From Mucilaginibacter gotjawali (GTDB lineage Bacteria > Bacteroidota > Bacteroidia > Sphingobacteriales > Sphingobacteriaceae): DNA of 64,000 nt. The first letter of the stretch is position 1. Every line of letters starts with the position of its first letter. Positions 27,878-35,324 of the stretch are shown here, piece after piece. Location of the stretch: NCBI RefSeq assembly GCF_002355435.1, contig NZ_AP017313.1, positions 3,534,001 to 3,598,000 of the forward strand, given 5' to 3'. The notes under the pieces were generated by a model. The model was not told the DNA's origin and made no database searches. It saw only the letters and a program-made list of their open reading frames with translations. A program made the position numbers and the translations under genes.

Positions 27878-28579
27878 ATGTGTTTTTCAGCGGGGGCAAG
27901 TTTTGGGGCGGGTGCCGTGTTGGCGATCGTTGGGATAACGGCTGTTAAGCAATCATGCAATCCATCTCAGCTGCCGTTTGCCTTTATACCTTTAATATTT
28001 GCTGTACAACAGGTTACGGAAGGATTTGTATGGTTATCATTGTCGAATCCGGCCGATATATTTTTACTAAAACCAGCTACCTTTATATTTTTAACATTTG
28101 CTTACGTTGTTTGGCCGGCGTGGGTTCCCTTTTCCATTTTGTTGCTGGAGAAAAATCCAAAACGAAAAAACATATTATCTGCAATATTAGCCATCGGCCT
28201 GGTGGTATCCATATACCTGGCTCACCGTTTACTTACTCAACACATTCATGCCGGGATAAGTGGAATGCATATTGTATATGACCTGGGCACCCCTGGCTAC
28301 TTGCTGCATTATTCGGCAATTTTATATTTCGCGGCAACGGTTTTACCGGGCTTTATTTCAGGCACTAACAAAATGTGGATTTTCGGTTCATCGATAGCGA
28401 TCGCTTATTTTGTTACCCGGATCTTCTTCCAAAACTATGAATTATCGGTATGGTGTTTTTTTGCCGCCATCATCAGCTCGGTTGTTTTTACCGTTATCCT
28501 TGGCTTAAAACAGGCCTTTTTGCACGACATGGCTGCAGGGGTTGCGACAGCCGGATTCCATTCGCACCCATCAAGCTGA
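27878..28579 (+). CDS. DUF6629-type membrane protein
   Basis: 233 residues with about seven hydrophobic helices. The opening MCFSAGASFGAGAVLA and the following FAVQQVTEGFVWLSL block are hallmarks of a bacterial membrane family (DUF6629, by recall). His, Cys and Trp in the first helices are reminiscent of a ligand- or metal-handling membrane protein, but no function is known. It has a perfect Shine-Dalgarno hidden in a hairpin. No operator box is seen before it. Monocistronic, between ftsH and the PAS-AraC regulator. Confidence 0.72.
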   Translation: MCFSAGASFGAGAVLAIVGITAVKQSCNPSQLPFAFIPLIFAVQQVTEGFVWLSLSNPADIFLLKPATFIFLTFAYVVWPAWVPFSILLLEKNPKRKNILSAILAIGLVVSIYLAHRLLTQHIHAGISGMHIVYDLGTPGYLLHYSAILYFAATVLPGFISGTNKMWIFGSSIAIAYFVTRIFFQNYELSVWCFFAAIISSVVFTVILGLKQAFLHDMAAGVATAGFHSHPSS

Positions 28580-28702
28580 AATGAGCAAAACACTAAAAAT
28601 AAGTGCTTTACATCATTTTTTTATTTAACATCTATGTTCATTTTTATATAATACCGCTAATTCTGTCAGATAGTAAAATTTCAATTCAACTATTTATAAA
28701 CG

Positions 28703-30220
28703 ATGCCAAACAACACTGATAATCGTCTTATCGCATTGGGCTACAATGTTGCAAGTCATTCCAGTGCTATGCTTGCTTATTGGGACAAGGACCTGATTTG
28801 CCGCTTTGCCAACGATGCCTACCTGGAATGGTTTGGTATCTCGCCTGATGAAATGATCGATAAAATATCGCTTAAAACCGTATTAGGGGCCTTATATGAA
28901 CAAAACCTGTTGCACATAAAAGCGGCATTGGCCGGAAAGATGCAGATTTTTGAACGGCTGATACTCACTCCTTCAGGAATAACAAAAATTGCCAGGGCAA
29001 CCTATATCCCTGATATCATTGATGGTGAAGTTAACGGGTTTTATGTGCAGGTTGCTGATGTAAGCCCGCTAAACAATCATAACACAGGCGTGGATACAAA
29101 TATTGCGGAAAAGGTACCCGGCCCCGTTTATTTTACGGATCGGCTGCTCGGCGAGGTAGTCCAAACCTTACAATCGTGCATTCTGACTGAATTCCCCGGT
29201 ATTGGTAAACTTGCCAAAAAGCATTTTATTTCTGAATCAAAACTTAAAAGAGATTTTAAGGAGAAATACGATACTACCATTTTTTCCTATTACCGCGGCC
29301 TGCAAATGGAACTGGCAGAAAAATACCTGGCAGAAAAGCGTTGTAATAAAAATCAAATGGCGATTTTGCTGAATTTTTCAAACCCGTCAAATTTTTCGGC
29401 TTGTTACAAAAAATACTTAAAGGAAAAATCAACACGGGAATTGATCGCTCATATTGAGAAAGAACATGACGAAAGATACCAGACATTTATAGAGCAGGCC
29501 CCCGTTGAAATAGCGATGCTGGACAATAATCTGGTATACCTGGCAGCATCGCGCAGGTGGATAGAAGTTCATAGATTACAAAATACAGACTTTATAGGTA
29601 AAAGCATTCTTGATATTTCGCCGGTCATCAAATTAAAGTTCCGGAATATATTAGCTGACTGTTTAAGAGGGCATACCTCTAAATGCGATGAAGCATATAT
29701 TGAAAGATTGGATGGCTCGCATTTATGGCTGCGCTGGGAAGTAAAGCCCTGGTACAAAAGGAATAAATCAGTTGGCGGTTTGCTGATGTATACCGAAGAT
29801 ATAACCGCACTAAAGCTAAAAGAAGAAGAAGCCCGGTTATTTTCGCTGATACTTGAAAAGACAAGCGAAATATCAAGAATTGGCGCCTGGCAGCTAAATT
29901 TCAGAACCGACACCGCTATCTGGAGTAAAGTTGTCAAAGAAATACTGGAGGTTCCGGATGATTTTAATCCGCCGGAATTGGATGACGCGCTGAAATTTTT
30001 TAAAGAAGGTGCAAGCCGTGGCCTGATACAAAGTAAACTGCTTGACGCTATTGAAAACAAGGAACCTTTTGATGTCGTTGCCGAAATGATAACTGCTAAA
30101 GGCAGGCAGATACGGGGACGGGTAATTGGCTATCCTGATTTCATCGACTTGAAGTGCGAAAAAATCTCCGGTATTCTTCATGAAATAACGGATAAGGAAC
30201 TGAACCTTGAAAATGAATAA
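28703..30220 (+). CDS. PAS-AraC-PAS-PAS regulator with internal DNA-binding domain
   Basis: 505 residues in an unusual order. Residues ~5-125 are a PAS domain (SAMLAYWDKDLICRFANDAY). Residues ~150-245 are an AraC-type double helix-turn-helix (GIGKLAKKHFISESKLKRDF, then MAILLNFSNPSNFSACYKKY). Residues ~255-375 are a second PAS (FIEQAPVEIAMLDNNLVYL to LLMYTEDITALKLKEE) and ~380-500 a third, PAC-like one. No kinase domain is present. AraC domains usually sit at the C-terminus, so a central position is notable. It probably binds DNA under control of a small-molecule or redox signal. Soluble. Followed by receiver, Usp and kinase genes. Confidence 0.82.
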   Translation: MPNNTDNRLIALGYNVASHSSAMLAYWDKDLICRFANDAYLEWFGISPDEMIDKISLKTVLGALYEQNLLHIKAALAGKMQIFERLILTPSGITKIARATYIPDIIDGEVNGFYVQVADVSPLNNHNTGVDTNIAEKVPGPVYFTDRLLGEVVQTLQSCILTEFPGIGKLAKKHFISESKLKRDFKEKYDTTIFSYYRGLQMELAEKYLAEKRCNKNQMAILLNFSNPSNFSACYKKYLKEKSTRELIAHIEKEHDERYQTFIEQAPVEIAMLDNNLVYLAASRRWIEVHRLQNTDFIGKSILDISPVIKLKFRNILADCLRGHTSKCDEAYIERLDGSHLWLRWEVKPWYKRNKSVGGLLMYTEDITALKLKEEEARLFSLILEKTSEISRIGAWQLNFRTDTAIWSKVVKEILEVPDDFNPPELDDALKFFKEGASRGLIQSKLLDAIENKEPFDVVAEMITAKGRQIRGRVIGYPDFIDLKCEKISGILHEITDKELNLENE

Positions 30221-30411
30221 ACCCTTCTGAAAGCTGCTTTTATTTTTGCAGCCAATCATCATGATATTATTTCCGCCGGGAAGAAACAAAGCCGTTCAAA
30301 GGGCTTTATATCAATGCCGTTAACAGGTTTAATTTGACCCTTCACAGGTTACTTATTTATTTTTTGAAACCTAATTTTATGCTGTGTTACAGCTAATTGC
30401 ATAATAATGTC

Positions 30412-30789
30412 ATGAAAAATAACATATTGCTTGTAGAGGAAAATGATGAAATCAGGGCTAACATAACAAAATCCTTATCAATTGAGGGCTATGATGTAAT
30501 TGAGGCGGACTGCGGCGCCAAGGCTGTATTGCTTACCTCCAGGGAATTACCCTCATTGATTGTTTGTGATGTTTTGATGCAGTGCATGGATGGGTACGCT
30601 GTGTTTTTATCCTTATTTACAACAATTTATTTTCACAAGATCCCTTTTATTTTTTTTACTGTGGATAGTAATACGAAATCAGCAGACGTACTCAGCATTG
30701 AGAATTATCCATCCAGGCGGTTTTTAGAACCCGGCTTGCTGAATTATGTAAAAAAGATTATTCCGGTTGACAATAGGATTGCCAGCTGA
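30412..30789 (+). CDS. Stand-alone receiver protein, degenerate
   Basis: 125 residues from the ATG at 30412 (a TTG at 30397 adds five). Receiver fold with the acidic pair (LLVEENDEI) and the phospho-acceptor Asp in LIVCDVLMQCMDGY. The end is abnormal: where active receivers have a Lys-Pro (K-P-F), this one reads RRFLEPGLLNYVKK, so the conserved Lys is missing, and the alpha-4 region is altered. It may not be phosphorylated normally and could act as a sink or constitutive partner. It resembles the two intact receivers at 32421 and 34113. Confidence 0.78.
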   Translation: MKNNILLVEENDEIRANITKSLSIEGYDVIEADCGAKAVLLTSRELPSLIVCDVLMQCMDGYAVFLSLFTTIYFHKIPFIFFTVDSNTKSADVLSIENYPSRRFLEPGLLNYVKKIIPVDNRIAS

Positions 30790-30893
30790 AGCATCGTTTA
30801 TTAAAATCGTTTACAGGCGCTAATTGGCCTTAAACAGGTTACTGTTTTTTCATTCACTTCGTAAATTTATAATATAAAGGCCCTGCACTAGCT

Positions 30894-31717
30894 ATGAAAA
30901 ACATCCTTGTATACAACGACAATTCAGCAGCGGCTACTCATGCTGCCGAATTTGCGTTGTATATAGCGCAAAAGATGGGGGCCAATATTATCCTGGCTAA
31001 TACCTTCAAAAAACACGAAGCCCTGTTGAAAAAGTAACCGCCGGAAATGGTGATAAAAACTATTATCCACCGCTTGAAGAAGCAACGTTGAATGCGCTCC
31101 TGCTCAGGAACCTCGCGATTGAATATAAAACGCATGTTGAAATAGTTGACTTTGGGAATACAGGAACCGATCTGGCTGATTTTATAAATAAAAATAACAT
31201 CTGGTTAACAGTAAAGGGAAACGGAAATACAGCAACAGCTGATTGCCGGGTTCAGCCTGTTAATGCGCATTTGATACTAAATAAAGTGCAGTGCCCCCTA
31301 TTACTTGTTCCGGAAAGCTGGCAGATAAAAACAATAGAACAGATAGCTTATATAGCCGATTTGCGTTATTGCCGGATCCATGTGGTGCGCTTCCTTGCCG
31401 AACTGGCCCGGCCCTGGCGGGCATTTTTGTCTATTGCCCAGCTTACTGCCAAAGGCCTGCCCGAAATGCAGGAAAATTATGCACGAAACATTTTTAACGG
31501 GGAAATTTGTCCGAATGTTAATTATAAACGGCTTCTTTTTGACCATATCAAAGAAAAAGACTTTGCTACCGTTGTTGATGTTCTGGTAAACGGAATGCAT
31601 AACGATATCCTTGTTTTGGTTAACCATCATTTCCATTTAGAAGAGATTTTGGGCCCGCACAGCGGCGATAAACTGGCTGGCCATATTGGTATACCCTTGT
31701 TGATTTTTCCTTATTAA
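30894..31717 (+). pseudogene. Universal stress protein gene, frameshifted
   Basis: The ATG at 30894 opens a Usp start (MKNILVYNDNSAAATHAAEF) that stops after HEALLKK. Adding one A to the run at 31029-31033 joins it to the next frame and gives about 274 residues ending HIGIPLLIFPY. The protein is a close paralogue of the one at 43791 (shared IADLRYCR/MADLRYCQ, LINHQFHFE-like block and CPLLLVP). The classical G-x-x-G ATP loop is not visible, so these Usp proteins may not bind ATP. No operator box is seen before it. A homopolymer error is the simplest explanation of the break. Confidence 0.8.
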
Positions 31718-31728
31718 AACGCAATAAA

Positions 31729-32022
31729 ATGGCCGTACGCATTACCTCCATAAAAAAAGAGAAGGGCCCACACGAGAACCCTTACCTGGCGATAAGGTTT
31801 TTTGCGTGGGAAAATGAACAGATTAATGTACCTGGCATTACCGACAGGGCCGGAATTTATGACTGGATAAAAGATAACCGGGGTGAGGCATATATAAAAG
31901 ACAAAAACGGGGTTAAAAGATACTTGCTTGCCGCGGTGAGCCCATTGGGAAACAAATATGTAAAAACCGTGGCCGACGAAAGCGAGCCCGACCAATTGCT
32001 CGAACTGCCGGAATCTGCATAA
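31729..32022 (+). CDS. DUF3892-type small protein
   Basis: 97 residues, 11 bases after the Usp gene and probably co-transcribed. The pattern MAVRITSIKKEKGPHENPYL, then DWIKDNRGEAYIKDKNG and a late GNKYVKTVADESEPDQLLELP, matches DUF3892 as I recall it. These are small basic-acidic proteins of unknown function, often found near stress genes. No signal peptide or membrane helix. Confidence 0.75.
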   Translation: MAVRITSIKKEKGPHENPYLAIRFFAWENEQINVPGITDRAGIYDWIKDNRGEAYIKDKNGVKRYLLAAVSPLGNKYVKTVADESEPDQLLELPESA

Positions 32023-32036
32023 TAATACTGCTGCTT

Positions 32037-32105
32037 ATGAAAAATGTGATTTTAAATTTCATGATTTTTGTGTTGCTTCCCGTTTTGCTTGCTATTTGTC
32101 GTTAA
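32037..32105 (+). CDS. Possible hydrophobic micropeptide
   Basis: An ATG at 32037 opens a 22-codon frame encoding one hydrophobic helix (VILNFMIFVLLPVLLAICR). Size and composition resemble type I toxin or regulatory micropeptides, but nothing independent supports translation. It sits 14 bases after the DUF3892 stop and before a strong terminator. Confidence 0.25.
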   Translation: MKNVILNFMIFVLLPVLLAICR

Positions 32106-32210
32106 ACGTTTCCCACAAGCAACAAAACGTCATATAAAAAAGCGGTATCAATACTAACTATAAAAGTTAAAAATAGCTAAACCTCCACAATTAATAGATC
32201 ACAACCTTGG

Positions 32211-32242
32211 CCCGGTTTTAAGAAATTAAAACCGGGTTTTTT
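32211..32242 (+). terminator. Strong Rho-independent terminator
   Basis: CCCGGTTTTA pairs perfectly with TAAAACCGGG (10 bp, six-base loop), followed by six T. It ends the Usp-DUF3892 transcript, or a small RNA from the ~105 bases before it. Confidence 0.9.
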
Positions 32243-32253
32243 ATCGGCCTGCA

Positions 32254-32281
32254 CTTTGCAAAAATCCAACCGTTTGCAAAG
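32254..32281. repeat. Perfect inverted repeat in the 32.0-32.4 kb spacer
   Basis: CTTTGCAAA and TTTGCAAAG (9-bp arms, ten-base loop) lie 12 bases after the terminator and ~140 bases before the receiver gene. It could be an operator or hairpin; the remaining spacer (32282-32420) shows nothing else convincing. Confidence 0.5.
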
Positions 32282-32420
32282 AGCAACCAGCAGCACGCTG
32301 AACTTAATGGCGCACCCGCAATAACTTCAGCAGCTATAATTTGGCCCTGTACAGGTAAATTACCGGGGTATTGAATGTTAATTTAGTATAGTATTTCATA
32401 CGCCATTAAACCACAAAGTT

Positions 32421-32780
32421 TTGATATTGCTGATTGAAGATAACAATGATATCCGCGAAAGCTTTGAAGAGCTTTTAGTATTGGAAGGATTTGCCGTTAA
32501 AACGGCCAGCAACGGCTTTGACGCTCTTAAAATGGTACAGAATTTCATCCCGAAGCTGGTTATTTGCGATATATTGATGCCCGGCATGGATGGCTATGAC
32601 GTAATTACTGCGTTCAAAAAAAATGTGGTTACACGCAATATTCCTTTCATATTTTCAAGCTCAAAATCAGAAAGTGCAGATGCGGCAAAAGCCGAAAAAC
32701 TGGGTGCCCGTTACTTTTTGGTAAAACCTTTCGGAGAACCGGAGCTGATGGCCTGCATTAACGATTGCCTGCAAAAATAA
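32421..32780 (+). CDS. Stand-alone receiver (CheY-like) protein, TTG start
   Basis: 119 residues. All receiver residues are present: acidic pair in LLIEDNNDI, acceptor Asp in LVICDILMPGMDGY, Ser/Thr position in IFSSSKSES and the Lys-Pro in FLVKPFGEPEL. No ATG is available before the conserved start, so I use the TTG at 32421 (M-I-L-L-I-E-D); the frame remains open to 32382 without a usual start codon. No output domain, so it passes phosphate or docks to a partner, possibly the kinase 180 bases downstream. Confidence 0.82.
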   Translation: MILLIEDNNDIRESFEELLVLEGFAVKTASNGFDALKMVQNFIPKLVICDILMPGMDGYDVITAFKKNVVTRNIPFIFSSSKSESADAAKAEKLGARYFLVKPFGEPELMACINDCLQK

Positions 32781-32904
32781 TGCACTTCCTCTTACGGTAA
32801 TTCCCTACCTTTAAAAAACTTCGGGATTAAGTGATAAATACCGCATGCAATTTTAAATATGACAATCATTTAAAACTTGTAGGAATATATTTTAAATTAA
32901 TATG

Positions 32905-32912
32905 TAAATTTG
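32905..32912 (+). promoter_or_regulatory. -7 element of the kinase gene at 32962
   Basis: TAAATTTG is a perfect TAnnTTTG box 50 bp before the ATG. No TGAY-N4-RTCA operator precedes it, unlike neighbouring promoters. Confidence 0.45.
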
Positions 32913-32961
32913 GCTTTCGTCATAAAGCCTTTTTTATGATTTGGTTAAAAAACAATCTCAA

Positions 32962-34107
32962 ATGACCGAACATAGCACCTTGTCACTTGAAAGCGAGGCC
33001 GGTTTCAGGGCTTTATTTGAATACGCCACTGTTGGCATCCTGGTGATCAGCGCCGACGGGCGCATTGAACTGGCCAATCCATGTATTGAAAAACTTTTCG
33101 GGTACAAAAATGCAGAGCTTATAGGGCAACTGGTAGAAGTGCTAATACCCGAGGCCTTCCGGCACAATCACGTGCATCACCGCGATGGCTATTTTAACAC
33201 GCCAAAAGCAAGGCCGATGGGCTATGGCTTAAGCTTATATGCGAGAAAAAAAGATGGTTTTGAATTTCCTGTAGAAATCAGCCTGGGCCATTATCAATTG
33301 GATGACCAGCAAATGGCCGTGGCATTTGTAACAGATATTACGGAAAGTAAACGTTCGCAGGAAGAGTTGGAGGCCAGGGTAAAAGAACGCACGCTGGAAC
33401 TTACGCAATCACTTGAACGTGAAAAAGAACTCAACGATATGAAAACCCGTTTTGTTTCGATGGCCTCGCATGAATTCAGGACTCCGTTAAGCGCCATACT
33501 TTCAAGCCTCTCACTAATTGACAGCTATTCTACGGAAGATCAGCAGGAAAAACGAAAAAAACATATCGAAAGGATCAAATCGTCGGTAAAAAACCTTACG
33601 GCTATTTTAAACGACTTTTTACTGCTTGATAAAGCAGAGCAGGGAAAGCTGGAAATAAACAAAGAATGGTTTGACCTGGCGGAATTTACGGGCGATATTA
33701 TAGAGGAACTCAACGGAATACGTAAGACGGGCCAGCAAATCGAATTTCACCAAACCGGCGAAATGGAAATATTGCAGGATAAAAAAATCCTGAGGAACAT
33801 ATTCTTAAACCTGCTATCCAACGCCGTAAAATATTCACCGGAAGGTAAAACGATCCATTTTTCAATTGAAATCAAACAAAAAACCGTTTTTGTTGAAATA
33901 AAAGATGAAGGGATCGGGATTCCGGAGCAGGAACAGCAAAATTTATTCGGCAAATTTTACAGGGCCTCAAACGTTAATAACATACAGGGTACCGGCCTTG
34001 GTTTAAACATTGTAAAAAGATATGTTGAATTGTTGGATGGAACAATTACCTTTACCAGTAAACAAGGACTCGGCACTACCTTTATAGTTGAATTTCCGCA
34101 AAAATAA
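32962..34107 (+). CDS. PAS-domain sensor histidine kinase
   Basis: 381 residues from the ATG at 32962; a TTG at 32941 would add seven. PAS domain at ~15-135 (LFEYATVGILVISADGRIEL, ALVEVLIPEAFR-like linker, VAFVTDITESKRSQEEL), a helical linker, the phosphoacceptor helix MASHEFRTPLSAIL (His ~175), and a HATPase domain with NLLSNAVKYSPEG, KDEGIGIP and GTGLGLNIVKR. No membrane helix, so it senses a cytosolic signal. The receiver gene at 34113 begins five bases after the stop, making a clear two-component pair. Has its own -7 box but no island operator. Confidence 0.92.
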   Translation: MTEHSTLSLESEAGFRALFEYATVGILVISADGRIELANPCIEKLFGYKNAELIGQLVEVLIPEAFRHNHVHHRDGYFNTPKARPMGYGLSLYARKKDGFEFPVEISLGHYQLDDQQMAVAFVTDITESKRSQEELEARVKERTLELTQSLEREKELNDMKTRFVSMASHEFRTPLSAILSSLSLIDSYSTEDQQEKRKKHIERIKSSVKNLTAILNDFLLLDKAEQGKLEINKEWFDLAEFTGDIIEELNGIRKTGQQIEFHQTGEMEILQDKKILRNIFLNLLSNAVKYSPEGKTIHFSIEIKQKTVFVEIKDEGIGIPEQEQQNLFGKFYRASNVNNIQGTGLGLNIVKRYVELLDGTITFTSKQGLGTTFIVEFPQK

Positions 34108-34112
34108 ACCTT

Positions 34113-34481
34113 ATGATAACCATATTAGTAATTGAAGACAATGACGATATCAGGGAAAACACCTGCGAATTGCTCGAACTGGAAGGTTATAAGGCAATTA
34201 CTGCTATCGACGGTAATTCCGGAATAATTGTGGCTAAAGAGCAGTTGCCTGATATTATACTTTGCGATATCATGATGCCCGAAGCCAATGGTTATGAAGT
34301 ATGCACAGCGTTGAAAGATGACCCTTTAACCGCGTCGATCCCTTTTATTTTTATTTCGGCCAGCGTTGAAAAAAAAGCCATTGACGTAGGCATCAGCCTC
34401 GGCGCTGTTGAATACATTCAAAAACCTTTTGACCCCCAGGAATTATTTGACGCCCTAAAGCGCTGCTTAAATATTGCATAA
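34113..34481 (+). CDS. Stand-alone receiver (CheY-like) protein
   Basis: 122 residues. Intact receiver: LVIEDNDDI, LCDIMMPEANGY (acceptor Asp), IFISAS and IQKPFDPQEL. Five bases after the PAS kinase, so the two form an operon and presumably a phosphorelay. No DNA-binding output domain. Ends two bases before the convergent nitroreductase gene stop, so transcripts overlap head to head at the 3' ends. Confidence 0.9.
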   Translation: MITILVIEDNDDIRENTCELLELEGYKAITAIDGNSGIIVAKEQLPDIILCDIMMPEANGYEVCTALKDDPLTASIPFIFISASVEKKAIDVGISLGAVEYIQKPFDPQELFDALKRCLNIA

Positions 34482-34483
34482 GT

Positions 34484-35149
34484 TTACAGCAGTAATGTTC
34501 GTTTAAAAACATTCCTTGCCTTTTTGTCAATAAAAAAAGCATTATCTTTTTTTCTGTAATGAACCTCCGGAGTTTCGTCGCCATAACCCAAAATAACCGC
34601 GAGATGAACCTGGTCACCCGCAGGTACTCTTAATTTATAGTAAACGTCTGTTTGTTCAACAAATTTGGCCAACCCAACGGGGCAACTGTCCAAACCCAGC
34701 GCCTTTGCTGCCAGCATCATGTTCTGGGCACACATACCAATATCAAGAGCCGCCCACTCGTCAATTATTGGAGCAGTAATAAAAACCACCACCGGCGCAT
34801 CGTGGAATATAGGGTCCGTCCCTTTTAAAAGGCTGGCCCCGTGAAATGCATACAATGGGTTACCGGTTGTTTTCAAAAGATTATTTTCACCTGTCCTGAT
34901 AAATTCCTTTGCGGCAACAGCGGTAATTTCTGAAGAAAAACTCCTGATTGTGTCTCTATTCGTTAAAATAATAAAACGCCAGGGCTGTTTATTAATAGCA
35001 GATGGCGCCATGCGCCCGGCATCAAGAATCCTTTCAATGGTAGCATCATCAACCGGCTTGTTCTTGTATTTCCTTACTGCCCTTCTACCATAAATCATTT
35101 TTAAGCCTTCCGTGGCCCGCACGTCTTCGCTAAGCACTGTTGTTTCCAT
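34484..35149 (-). CDS. Nitroreductase-family flavoprotein
   Basis: 221 residues. FMN-binding start GRRAVRKYKNKPVDDATI, followed by AGRMAPSAINKQPWRF, DAPVVVFI, DIGMCAQNMMLAAKALGLDSC and VHLAVILGYGDE. The family reduces nitro groups, quinones or flavins with NAD(P)H, usually as a dimer. Transcribed leftward from the operator pair at 35.2 kb, divergent from the DUF3943 gene. A second, frameshifted nitroreductase lies at 36772. Mycobacterial dormancy regulons also carry several nitroreductase-like genes. Natural substrate unknown. Confidence 0.9.
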   Translation of the reverse strand: METTVLSEDVRATEGLKMIYGRRAVRKYKNKPVDDATIERILDAGRMAPSAINKQPWRFIILTNRDTIRSFSSEITAVAAKEFIRTGENNLLKTTGNPLYAFHGASLLKGTDPIFHDAPVVVFITAPIIDEWAALDIGMCAQNMMLAAKALGLDSCPVGLAKFVEQTDVYYKLRVPAGDQVHLAVILGYGDETPEVHYRKKDNAFFIDKKARNVFKRTLLL

Positions 35150-35192
35150 TGGGTAGATTTTTTGAGATTAAAACATAGTTGATTTTCAATAA

Positions 35193-35287
35193 CAAAGTAA
35201 GTGCATGGACCCGTTGTTTAAAATGACCAGCGTCAACTAAAAGGCTGATGCTTGTCATTCTGCCTCAGTTATATAGCGTTACTTTTG
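35193..35287. promoter_or_regulatory. Operator pair shared by nitroreductase and DUF3943 genes
   Basis: Full boxes TGACCAGCGTCA (35224-35235) and TGATGCTTGTCA (35246-35257), 22 bp apart. Left: minus-strand -7-like TTACTTTG (35193-35200), centre 33 bp from box 1. Right: plus-strand -7 TACTTTTG (35280-35287), centre 32 bp from box 2. The layout mirrors the ppsA region. Confidence 0.78.
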
Positions 35288-35324
35288 ATCTGTTGAAATA
35301 CCGTACTCGTTTCCGGCTGAGGCG

